From contig NZ_FRFA01000007.1 in the NCBI RefSeq assembly GCF_900143535.1, positions 1-64,000 on the forward strand: 64,000 bases of DNA. The letters run 5' to 3'. Shown piece by piece: positions 55,569 through 63,201 of the stretch. The first letter of the stretch is position 1, and each line of letters begins with the position of its first letter. The stretch comes from Tateyamaria sp. Alg231-49 (GTDB lineage: Bacteria; Pseudomonadota; Alphaproteobacteria; Rhodobacterales; Rhodobacteraceae). A model generated the notes under the pieces. That model was not told the DNA's origin. It did no database searches and saw nothing but the letters and a program-made list of their open reading frames with translations. A program made the position numbers and the translations under genes.

Positions 55569-57062
55569 TTAGCTTACGCGGCGCTCTTCAAAGCTGAGTT
55601 CGATGAAGCTGGGCGTGTGATCGCCAAGACCTACGACCTTGTTGCCGCCACGGTCCTCGCGGTTTGATGACCGGTTGCGGCCCGAAGACGATCCTCGGCC
55701 ACGCCCACGGCCCGATGTGCGCTCAGGTTCAGCTTCTGTGACTGTCTCGGTTGCTGCTTCGACTGGTGCTTCTGCTTCAGGCTGCGTTTCTTCGACTTTT
55801 GGCGCGTCGGCTTTCGGTGCATCAGCCTTGGGTTTGCGCGGGGCGCGTGTGCGTTTTGGTTTTTCTGCCTTCATCGCGTCGTCTGCTTCAGCGTCGGCCG
55901 CTGGGGCAGGGGTGCCGAGTGGATTGTCGATCCGTGGAATTTCCTTTTGGATCAACCGCTCGATATCCTCGAAATTCTTTTCGTCACGCGGCACGCAGAT
56001 CATCATCGCTTTGCCATCGCGACCAGCGCGTCCTGTGCGACCGATCCGGTGAACGTAGTCTTCGGCGTGGCTTGGCACATCGAAGTTGAACACGTGACTG
56101 ACGGATGGCACGTCAAGTCCACGTGCAGCGACGTCTGAAGCGACGAGGAACCGCAGTTCTCCGTTGCGGAAGCCATCGAGTGTGCGTGTGCGTTGCGACT
56201 GGTCCAGATCACCGTGAATCGGCGCCGCGTCATATCCGTATTTTTTCAGCGACTTGGCGACGATATCCACGTCTGTCTTGCGATTGCAGAAGATGATTGC
56301 GTTTGTGCACTTCTCACCTTCGGAATCGATCAACATGCGCAACACTTTGCGCTTTTCACTGGCTTCTCGGTCCCGGCGCGATCCTTTGAACATGACCACG
56401 CCCTGCTCAATCGTCTCGGACGCTGTGGCCTGACGGGCCACTTCGATCCGTTCGGGATTGGAGAGGAACGTATTGGTGATCCGCTCAATCTCGGGGGCCA
56501 TGGTGGCAGAGAAGAACAGCGTCTGACGGGTAAACGGCGTGAGGCCAAAGATGCGTTCGATATCCGGGATAAAGCCCATGTCGAGCATGCGGTCAGCTTC
56601 GTCCACAACCATGACTTTAACGTCATTAAGGATCAGCTTGCCACGTTCGAAATGGTCCAAAAGGCGGCCCGGCGTTGCAATCAGAACATCCACGCCCTTG
56701 TCGATCAGGGTATCCTGTTCTTTGAAGCTGACGCCGCCGATCAGCAATGCTTTGCTGAGCTTTACGTACTTGGAATAGGTGTCGAAATTTTCGGCCACTT
56801 GTGCGGCCAATTCGCGTGTCGGGCACAAAACCAAGCTGCGCGGCATACGCGCACGTGCGCGACCACGGGCCAGTTGTGTGATGAGGGGCAGGGTGAAGCT
56901 GGCGGTTTTGCCGGTTCCCGTCTGGGCGATCCCCAGAACATCGCGCCCTTCAAGTGCGGGTGGAATCGCACCTTCCTGAATAGGCGTGGGGGTTTCGTAA
57001 CCGGCCTCTTCTACAGCTTTGAGGACCTTGGGGCTAAGGTTGAGATCAGAAAATTTGGTCAT
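55569..57062 (-). CDS. DEAD/DEAH box RNA helicase, RhlE type
   Basis: A 497-residue ATP-dependent RNA helicase. Q motif PTPIQEGAIPPALEGRDVLG, Walker A AQTGTGKT at 46-53, VVDEADRMLDMGF, FFSATM, then in the second RecA domain SDVAARGLDVPSVSHVFN and HRIGRTGRAGRDG. After about residue 380 comes a low-complexity tail, first Ala/Lys/Pro then Glu- and Arg/Gly-rich (TSGRGRGRGSSSGRNRSSN), a flexible RNA-binding extension. It probably works in ribosome assembly or mRNA turnover. The transcript has a leader of about 95 nt with a hairpin near the start codon. Confidence 0.92.
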   Translation of the reverse strand: MTKFSDLNLSPKVLKAVEEAGYETPTPIQEGAIPPALEGRDVLGIAQTGTGKTASFTLPLITQLARGRARARMPRSLVLCPTRELAAQVAENFDTYSKYVKLSKALLIGGVSFKEQDTLIDKGVDVLIATPGRLLDHFERGKLILNDVKVMVVDEADRMLDMGFIPDIERIFGLTPFTRQTLFFSATMAPEIERITNTFLSNPERIEVARQATASETIEQGVVMFKGSRRDREASEKRKVLRMLIDSEGEKCTNAIIFCNRKTDVDIVAKSLKKYGYDAAPIHGDLDQSQRTRTLDGFRNGELRFLVASDVAARGLDVPSVSHVFNFDVPSHAEDYVHRIGRTGRAGRDGKAMMICVPRDEKNFEDIERLIQKEIPRIDNPLGTPAPAADAEADDAMKAEKPKRTRAPRKPKADAPKADAPKVEETQPEAEAPVEAATETVTEAEPERTSGRGRGRGSSSGRNRSSNREDRGGNKVVGLGDHTPSFIELSFEERRVS

Positions 57063-57065
57063 GTA

Positions 57066-57084
57066 TGTCCGTAAGTTGCGGACA
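57066..57084 (-). promoter_or_regulatory. hairpin in the helicase mRNA leader
   Basis: TGTCCG/CGGACA, a perfect 6-bp inverted repeat with a 7-nt loop, ends 3 nt before the ATG of the helicase gene on the minus strand. No Shine-Dalgarno is visible, so the hairpin occupies the usual ribosome landing site. It could make translation temperature- or helicase-dependent. Confidence 0.4.
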
Positions 57085-57162
57085 CTGACTTGGCCCGCTG
57101 CGTATCATGATGTCGACCCGAATGGCCCAGAGTGGAGGCACCTTGCCCCGACATGCTGAGCG

Positions 57163-57191
57163 TCCATAGCAAAGGCGGTCGCGCAGGTCAA
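57163..57191 (-). promoter_or_regulatory. promoter of the RhlE-type helicase gene
   Basis: On the minus strand TTGACC (57191-57186) and TATGGA (57168-57163) are separated by 17 bp. The start site would be near 57156, giving a leader of about 95 nt. It lies in the gap after the glycosyltransferase gene. Confidence 0.55.
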
Positions 57192-57203
57192 ACGGCATTG
57201 CTT

Positions 57204-58139
57204 TCAGAACGTTACGTCCGGGAAGTGCCGCACCATCGGACTTTCATAGTCCAAAGGCACAATGCGCAGCAGGTCATGCGCCGACAGGCGGGCGCGCAAA
57301 TCGGGGCTGTCACCGATCACTTCATCGTAAAAGGCGCGCAAACCTGCCTCGCCCTCGTCAGTCTCGATCTCGCGGAACAGATCATGCAAGGACAGACCAC
57401 CCCGTTCCGGTGGGGTCGCAGGCTTTAGGTCGGCTCTGTATGATCCTCGTTCATGGCGATACCGAAAGGACGCTTGCCAGTCTTCCCACGACTTTGCATG
57501 GCAATGGGCCAGATCGACTTGGCTGATCTCGGTTGCGTTTGGGAGCATCGCATCACCCTGAAAGGCGTTGTGAATTTTGAACGTAATGTCATCCAAGCCG
57601 CTGCGAACAAATAGTTTTCCGGCAACATGGCTTAGGAAGCCGCCTGTAAGATGGGCGCCAAATCGGGGATAGATTTGGGTGACCACGCTGCGGCGCTGTC
57701 CATTGGCTGGCACGAAGGCTTTGTACGCATTCACACTGCCACCCAGCACTTCCATCGGGCGCACCCGGGCCGAGGTGACATTGGAAGGCACGGTGTCCAA
57801 AACCTGCGCCACCGGTTGTTGTGCAACAAGGAATTCATCAACGTCGATATGGATCAGCCAATCGACCTCAGTCCGCCGCTGATAGGCGTGGGTTGCATTG
57901 AGGGTTTGGCGCACTTGATGCTTGTGTGGGCGCTTGCCCGCCAAACGCTTCCAATGGCCTTCATCACAGGTCTGCACCCGGATTTTCGAATGTGCTTTTA
58001 ATGCCTCAAAAGCCGTTGGATTTTCGTCATCAAGATAGATGAACAGACGATGGGCACCCTGATCGAGATGATAGGCCGCAAAGCGCAGAATGTCGGCAGC
58101 AGGCGCTCGGATCGTGGCGGCAAGGCCCCAGGTGGTCAC
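57204..58139 (-). CDS. glycosyltransferase family 2 (Glyco_tranf_2_4-like), copy 2
   Basis: A 311-residue soluble GT-A protein. ILRFAAYHLDQGAHRLFIYLDDE is the nucleotide-binding start, and VDWLIHIDVDEFL has the DxD metal motif. Later conserved parts are FGAHLTGGFLSHVAGKLFVR and HCHAKSWEDW. The sugar and acceptor are unknown; such genes usually modify surface polysaccharide or lipopolysaccharide. It starts with GTG 3 bp after its upstream paralogue stops, so the two are one unit. Confidence 0.82.
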   Translation of the reverse strand: MTTWGLAATIRAPAADILRFAAYHLDQGAHRLFIYLDDENPTAFEALKAHSKIRVQTCDEGHWKRLAGKRPHKHQVRQTLNATHAYQRRTEVDWLIHIDVDEFLVAQQPVAQVLDTVPSNVTSARVRPMEVLGGSVNAYKAFVPANGQRRSVVTQIYPRFGAHLTGGFLSHVAGKLFVRSGLDDITFKIHNAFQGDAMLPNATEISQVDLAHCHAKSWEDWQASFRYRHERGSYRADLKPATPPERGGLSLHDLFREIETDEGEAGLRAFYDEVIGDSPDLRARLSAHDLLRIVPLDYESPMVRHFPDVTF

Positions 58140-58142
58140 GGG

Positions 58143-59093
58143 CTAGCCCTCCAGCTTGCCAAAATAGCGCGCAACCTTGGTGTCCAGATCAAGTGTGCGC
58201 GTGATCAGCATGTCATGGGCGGCCAAGACGTCAAGCCGTTCGGGGGCCGCGCTGCACAGTTCCGTGTGAAACGCGCGCAGCGCATCCGGGTCCGGATCGT
58301 CCATCAGAACGCGGATCAGATTGCCCAACTTGTTCAGCTTTCCTTTGCGGTCGTGATAGCTTCCCTTTTCGAGGCGATAGGCCATATGTTTCTGAAATGT
58401 CTCGAAATCCGGTGCATGTGCATGGCCCAGATCAAGCCCATCGATCTGTGCGCCGCCGCCTACGATCTGCCCCTTGTAACGCAAGGCATGGATGCCGAGG
58501 CGGACGTCACTAAACCCGCAACGCGCGATCACTTTGGGGCTTTGTGTGCCGATGAAACCTCCGGACACATGTGCCCCATAAGTCGGATAAATCTGACGCT
58601 TGATTGTTTTGTGAGCAGGGCGTTTGAAATGATGGGGGTCGCCTGCGCTGTTTAGCATCTCGACGGGTTGCATCGCCACAAAGGGCCCATTGGGATCAAC
58701 TTGCGCCAACAGGTCGCTCATGCGGGCAGGGGCCAGCACGAACTCATCCAAATCGATATGTGCAAGCCAGTCGAGTTGAGTGATGCGGTAGATGCGGGTG
58801 GCGTTATAGGTCTGCCGCATCTGATGCGTGCTGCGCGCGCGGCTTGGTTTGCCGTCCCAATAGGCGTCATCGCACTGTGTGAACCGCACTTTTGGATGTG
58901 AGAGACGTGTCGCAAGTTCCTGATCCGGGACGTCCAGATGGAGATGGACCCGGTTGGCTCCCAGATCGAGGTGAAAGGCGATGAAACGCGCGATCTGGCG
59001 CATGGATCCCTTGACCGTCGACACAATCCCCCAACGCAACTTGTCCGGATCGGTCTGGACAGGTTGCGGTACGGGAAGGGTCACATGGGCCAA
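58143..59093 (-). CDS. glycosyltransferase family 2 (Glyco_tranf_2_4-like), copy 1
   Basis: A 316-residue paralogue of its downstream neighbour with the same block order: IARFIAFHLDLGANRVHLHLD, RQTYNATRIYRITQLDWLAHIDLDEFVL (DxD motif), YGAHVSGGFIG and HAHAPDFETFQKH. The segments around the DxD and the YGAHV/FGAHL block are clearly homologous, the rest has drifted, so this is an old tandem duplication. It lies 4 bp after prfC in the same direction, which hints that both are read from the prfC promoter. Confidence 0.82.
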   Translation of the reverse strand: MAHVTLPVPQPVQTDPDKLRWGIVSTVKGSMRQIARFIAFHLDLGANRVHLHLDVPDQELATRLSHPKVRFTQCDDAYWDGKPSRARSTHQMRQTYNATRIYRITQLDWLAHIDLDEFVLAPARMSDLLAQVDPNGPFVAMQPVEMLNSAGDPHHFKRPAHKTIKRQIYPTYGAHVSGGFIGTQSPKVIARCGFSDVRLGIHALRYKGQIVGGGAQIDGLDLGHAHAPDFETFQKHMAYRLEKGSYHDRKGKLNKLGNLIRVLMDDPDPDALRAFHTELCSAAPERLDVLAAHDMLITRTLDLDTKVARYFGKLEG

Positions 59094-59097
59094 TGGT

Positions 59098-60708
59098 TCA
59101 GACCATCATTTCCTTGGTCGCTGTCAACGTCACGTCCGGGTAGTCGCGCGCCACGCGGTCGATGTCCCATTGCAAACGGGTGAGATAAACGATGTCTCCG
59201 TCGTGATCATAGCTGATGTGTTGTTTGTTGCTTTCCACAAATTTATCAATGGCTTGCTGTGCGCCATTCACCCAGCGGGCCGATGTGAATTGCGAGGCTT
59301 CAAACCGCACAGGCAGTCCGTATTCCAGTTCGATCCGGCTGGCCAATACCTCGAATTGCAAGGCCCCTACGACACCGACGATAAAGCCTGACCCGATGGA
59401 TGGCTTGAACACCTTGGCGGCTCCTTCTTCTGCAAACTGCATGAGAGCTTTTTCGAGGTGTTTCGATTTCAGCGGATCGCCTGCGCGCACGCCCTGCAGC
59501 AGTTCAGGGGCGAAGGAAGGGATGCCCGTGACCCGCAACGCTTCGCCTTCGGTCAGCGTGTCACCAATGCGCAATTGTCCGTGGTTCGGAATGCCCATGA
59601 TGTCGCCGGCCCACGCCTCTTCGGCCAGTTCGCGGTCAGAGGCCAGAAACATCACCGGGTTGCTGATGGCCATCGGCTTTTTGGTACGTACATGGGTCAG
59701 CTTCATGCCGCGTTTGAAATGCCCGGAGGCCATCCGCACAAAGGCGACGCGGTCGCGGTGCTTGGGGTCCATATTGGCCTGCACTTTGAAGACAAACCCA
59801 GAAACCTTTGTTTCTTCGGGTAAAATGTGGCGGGGTTCAGCCGATTGAATCTGTGGCTGTGGGCCATAGGTGGCGATGCCGTCCATCAGTTCCTTGACGC
59901 CAAAAGAGTTAATGGCGGAACCGAACCAGATCGGAGTGAGCGACCCTTCAAGCATGGCAGCCGGATCAAGCGGTGGTAGCAATTCACGCGCCATTTCAAG
60001 CTCTTCCCGCAGAGTATTCAACTGATCCTCGGGCACGTACTCAGCCAGCTTGGGATCGTCGAGCCCGTTGATCTCAACGCTTTCGGCAACCTTGTTCCGA
60101 TCGGCCCGGTCCATCAATTCGAGGCGGTCGCGCAGGATGTCGTAACAGCCGATAAAGTCGCGTCCGACCCCGATGGGCCAGCTGGCAGGCGTCACGTCAA
60201 TCGCCAGATTTTCTTGAATTTCGTCAATGATCTCAAAGGTGTCACGGCTTTCCCGATCCATCTTGTTACAGAAGGTCAGGATCGGCAGGTCGCGCATGCG
60301 GCAGACCTCGAACAGCTTTTGCGTCTGTGACTCGACCCCTTTGGCACCGTCAATCACCATGATGGCCGCATCTACTGCAGTGAGGGTTCGATAGGTGTCC
60401 TCGGAAAAGTCGGAGTGGCCGGGTGTGTCCACCAGATTGAAGCGGAAGGTATTGTGCTTGTTGGTGAAATCAAAAGACATGGCGGAGGCTGAGACCGAGA
60501 TCCCCCGGTCCTTTTCCATCGCCATAAAGTCAGATCGCGTGCGCCGCGCCTCGCCCTTGGCGCGCACCTGTCCAGCCATCTGGATGGCACCCCCAAAGAG
60601 CAGGAATTTTTCCGTCAGCGTCGTCTTACCCGCATCCGGGTGCGAGATGATCGCGAAGGTCCGGCGACGGGCAATTTCGGGGGGGAGGTCTGGGCGATTA
60701 TCGAGCAT
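59098..60708 (-). CDS. prfC: peptide chain release factor 3
   Basis: A 536-residue GTPase that removes RF1 or RF2 from ribosomes after termination. G1 SHPDAGKTTLTEKFL, the switch-I region near EKDRGISVSASAM, G3 VDTPGHSDF and G4 FCNKMDRESRD are all present, with the RF3-specific EARRTRSDFMAMEKDRGIS. The ATG at 60708 is the homologous start; 46 open codons further upstream cross a promoter and look random. No Shine-Dalgarno is found, and the promoter places the transcript start at or within a base or two of the ATG, so the mRNA seems leaderless. Confidence 0.95.
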   Translation of the reverse strand: MLDNRPDLPPEIARRRTFAIISHPDAGKTTLTEKFLLFGGAIQMAGQVRAKGEARRTRSDFMAMEKDRGISVSASAMSFDFTNKHNTFRFNLVDTPGHSDFSEDTYRTLTAVDAAIMVIDGAKGVESQTQKLFEVCRMRDLPILTFCNKMDRESRDTFEIIDEIQENLAIDVTPASWPIGVGRDFIGCYDILRDRLELMDRADRNKVAESVEINGLDDPKLAEYVPEDQLNTLREELEMARELLPPLDPAAMLEGSLTPIWFGSAINSFGVKELMDGIATYGPQPQIQSAEPRHILPEETKVSGFVFKVQANMDPKHRDRVAFVRMASGHFKRGMKLTHVRTKKPMAISNPVMFLASDRELAEEAWAGDIMGIPNHGQLRIGDTLTEGEALRVTGIPSFAPELLQGVRAGDPLKSKHLEKALMQFAEEGAAKVFKPSIGSGFIVGVVGALQFEVLASRIELEYGLPVRFEASQFTSARWVNGAQQAIDKFVESNKQHISYDHDGDIVYLTRLQWDIDRVARDYPDVTLTATKEMMV

Positions 60709-60743
60709 GCGCGGTCTATATCGGCGGTGTGATGGGGGGGCAA
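60709..60743 (-). promoter_or_regulatory. promoter giving a leaderless prfC mRNA
   Basis: On the minus strand TTGCCC (60743-60738), a 17-bp spacer and TATAGA (60720-60715) are followed by six bases and the ATG at 60708. The expected start, about 7 nt after the -10 box, is the A of the ATG. Confidence 0.55.
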
Positions 60744-60761
60744 GCGGGCGTTGAAACCGCA

Positions 60762-60802
60762 GTGCACCAAACGTGCGCCGAGAGTGCACAACTTTGGTGC
60801 AC
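60762..60802. promoter_or_regulatory. cluster of GTGCAC palindromes, candidate operator
   Basis: GTGCAC occurs three times in 42 bp, at 60762, 60784 and 60797. The outer copies extend to a perfect 10-bp inverted repeat, GTGCACCAAA/TTTGGTGCAC (60762-60771 and 60793-60802). The cluster lies between prfC and the divergent SnoaL-like gene, upstream of the prfC -35 box, so a regulator bound here could act on either gene. Confidence 0.5.
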
Positions 60803-60878
60803 GTTCGCGGAGACTGCTGCCAGAAACTGACAGGACTGCCTGACACAACTGCGCCATCAACCCGAAAGGAAAACGATC

Positions 60879-61244
60879 ATGACACTGAATGAAATTGCAA
60901 ACGCACTTGTCGCTGGTTGCCGCAGCGGAGACACCAAACCGAACCTTGACCGTTTGTATTCTGCGGATGCGGTTTCGGTCGAGCCCGTGGATTATGGCGA
61001 TGGCCGTGCCGCACAAGGTCTGGACGCGATCAAGGGCAAGCACGATTGGTGGGATAGTACATTTGAGGTGCTGGGTGGTTCGATTTCAGGTCCGATGCCA
61101 CACGGCGACGACCGTTTTGCTGTGATCTTTGAGTTGCAGACCAAGAACAAGGAAACGGGTGCCGTCGAAGACATGAAAGAGGTTGGGGTGTACCACGTCG
61201 CCGATGGCAAGATCACGCGGGAAGAGTTTTTCTATGCATCCTGA
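60879..61244 (+). CDS. SnoaL-like (NTF2-fold) protein
   Basis: A 121-residue protein of the NTF2/SnoaL fold: helix LNEIANALVAGCRSG, then the pocket-forming LDRLYSADAVSVEPVDYGDGRAAQGLDAIKGKHDWW, and the strand pair KEVGVYHVADGKITREEFFY typical of the group. Members bind or isomerise small molecules; no catalytic set is clear. AAAGGAAAA lies just upstream of the ATG. It stands alone between prfC (divergent) and the Hint gene (convergent). Confidence 0.8.
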   Translation: MTLNEIANALVAGCRSGDTKPNLDRLYSADAVSVEPVDYGDGRAAQGLDAIKGKHDWWDSTFEVLGGSISGPMPHGDDRFAVIFELQTKNKETGAVEDMKEVGVYHVADGKITREEFFYAS

Positions 61245-61269
61245 GCGCGAAAGCGGGTCGGGGGCTTGA

Positions 61270-62286
61270 CTAACGTAGAGAGGCCCGGCGCAGCAATTCT
61301 GCTGCGTCGGGTCGATCAAGCAGCGCCTCTGTTACATCCAGCCCCGAAAGCCCGGCGCTTGAATGAGTGCTTAATTGCGCGCTCACGTCATCGGGAACGG
61401 ATGATTTGGTGCGCGTATTGATCAGCATGGATTCGGCGGCGATCCCCTCGGCATAGATGATCTGATGGCTGTCAAAGAGCAGTTCGAAATAGTCGACAAA
61501 GCCGCCATCCTGCACAATCACCGACTCGCCGTTCACCAAATGTCGTGCTTTGACCAGCAGTTCTGAGCGGCCCGCGCCCAAGCGATCCTTGCGCTGGTAG
61601 ATGAACAGGCGGTGGTCAGGGGAGACGATCAGATCGCGTTCATTGTTCAGCGCGCCTGCCCGAATACAGACCGGGGCAAAATCACCGACTGCCCGCACTG
61701 TGCTTTGCCCCACCCATCGCACGGGTTGCGCCCCGTCATTGCGGGTCAGGACGCGGTCGCCGACAACAAGCGCTTCGATCGGTTTCTGAGCGCCAGATGC
61801 CAGCGTGATATGCGTGCCACGGGTAAAGCGTGCGCATGTCATTTGGGCAAATTTGGTCACCGCGTCGCTACGATCCATACCCACGAGGGCGTAAGGTGCG
61901 CGCGGGCTGAGCCGTGCCAGTGGCAAAAGGTAGACTTGGGCGATGTCACCCTCTGGGTCTGTTTCCACCAATACGATGGCGTCCGTGATTTGTCCGTCCG
62001 GTGACATCAGCGTTATCGTGCAGTCCAGATGCACTTCGGCGCCCGTCTGGCCTAGGTCACTATGGGCTGCCACGTTCAGGTGGGCAGCGGTTGTGGCTTG
62101 CAGCGTCAATCGCTGGGGAATAGCGTCAGCGCCCAGCACATATACGTCGTCGAGCATCAGGTCGTCCGCATGGGACAGGGGATCGCCCAGATTGGCACCC
62201 TGGCGGACGCGAAAACCCTCGGCCTGAAAGACGGGCAGGTTTTGCGTTGGGCCGATCGCTGGTCCACTTTTCGGGGCGGTCATCAT
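61270..62286 (-). CDS. Hint domain-containing protein
   Basis: A 338-residue protein with a Hedgehog/intein-type (Hint) domain over roughly residues 150-290. TCARFTRGTHITLASGAQKPIEALVVGDRVLTRND is the usual entry with the nucleophile Cys, PVRWVGQSTV and VSPDHRLFIYQ follow, and the domain closes with ARHLVNGESVIV and YFELLFDSHQIIYAEG. The N-terminal 140 residues have no recognised domain. Rhodobacteraceae carry many such proteins, often exported or tied to repeat-rich surface proteins; I see no signal peptide. ATGs at 62286 and 62283 are possible starts. Confidence 0.82.
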   Translation of the reverse strand: MMTAPKSGPAIGPTQNLPVFQAEGFRVRQGANLGDPLSHADDLMLDDVYVLGADAIPQRLTLQATTAAHLNVAAHSDLGQTGAEVHLDCTITLMSPDGQITDAIVLVETDPEGDIAQVYLLPLARLSPRAPYALVGMDRSDAVTKFAQMTCARFTRGTHITLASGAQKPIEALVVGDRVLTRNDGAQPVRWVGQSTVRAVGDFAPVCIRAGALNNERDLIVSPDHRLFIYQRKDRLGAGRSELLVKARHLVNGESVIVQDGGFVDYFELLFDSHQIIYAEGIAAESMLINTRTKSSVPDDVSAQLSTHSSAGLSGLDVTEALLDRPDAAELLRRASLR

Positions 62287-62421
62287 GCTTGGGTCTTGTT
62301 GGTTGTTTTGGACAGCGTACACTAGAATTGTGGCGTGCCTTGGTCAACGCAGCGGTGTTTTACTGGCGCATCTGTGAGCGCCGCGTTACCAGTTGGCCGG
62401 ACACATATGGGGAGACGACTT

Positions 62422-63201
62422 GTGGATTTAGGAATTTCGGGCAAACGGGCGGTGGTATGCGCATCGTCAAAAGGTCTTGGTTTGGGTTGTGCAGAAGCGT
62501 TGGCGCAGGCGGGTGTGAACCTTGTTATGAACGCGCGCGGTGTCGATGCGCTGGAGGCATCGGCAGAGGCGATTTCGGCGGCCTATGGCGTTAAGGTGAC
62601 CACGGTGGCCGCAGACGTGACCACGGCAAACGGGCAGGCGGCCCTGATTGAGGCCGCGGGCGATGCCGACATCTTGGTCAACAATGCAGGTGGTCCGCCC
62701 CCGGGCATGTGGACCGACTGGGACCGCGACGATTTTATTGCGGCACTGGATGCCAATATGCTGGCCCCCATCGCGCTCATCAAAGCGCTGGTGCCGGGCA
62801 TGATGGATCGTGGTTGGGGCCGGGTGGTCAACATCACCTCGCAATCGGTAAAAGCGCCGATCCCAGTGCTGGGCCTGTCGAATGCAGCGCGCACCGGGTT
62901 GACCGGTTATGTGGCTGGCACCTCTCGTCAGGTGGCCGGGTCTGGTGTGACCATCAACAACCTGCTGCCGGGCATTCACGCCACGGCGCGTGCAGATGCT
63001 TTGGATGGCGGAGTGGTCGCCGCACAAGGTATCACGCTGGAAGAGGCGCGCGCAAACCGTGCAGCCACCATCCCGGCGGGTCGCTATGGCACACGCGAAG
63101 AATTCGGGGCAGCCTGTGCTTTCCTGTGTTCAAAACACGCTGGCTTCATTGTTGGTCAGAACCTGTTGCTGGACGGTGGGGCGACGGTGGCAACCATCTG
63201 A
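62422..63201 (+). CDS. SDR family oxidoreductase lacking the usual catalytic Tyr-Lys
   Basis: A 259-residue short-chain dehydrogenase-like protein. The cofactor loop is ASSKGLGLG and NNAGGP is intact, but where YxxxK is expected the sequence reads GLSNAARTGLTGY, with Leu for Tyr and no Lys; the Ser of NITSQSV remains. This variant is a known SDR subgroup, often labelled 3-oxoacyl reductase homologue, whose chemistry is unclear. GTG at 62422 is chosen because GGGGAG lies 7 nt upstream; ATG at 62407 is an alternative. Its stop shares a base with the next start. Confidence 0.85.
   Translation: MDLGISGKRAVVCASSKGLGLGCAEALAQAGVNLVMNARGVDALEASAEAISAAYGVKVTTVAADVTTANGQAALIEAAGDADILVNNAGGPPPGMWTDWDRDDFIAALDANMLAPIALIKALVPGMMDRGWGRVVNITSQSVKAPIPVLGLSNAARTGLTGYVAGTSRQVAGSGVTINNLLPGIHATARADALDGGVVAAQGITLEEARANRAATIPAGRYGTREEFGAACAFLCSKHAGFIVGQNLLLDGGATVATI

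Noticed and set aside
56193-57074. 293-codon plus-strand open frame opposite the helicase gene
   Set aside because: All helicase motifs are on the minus strand; the plus frame shows no motif and no ribosome binding site.
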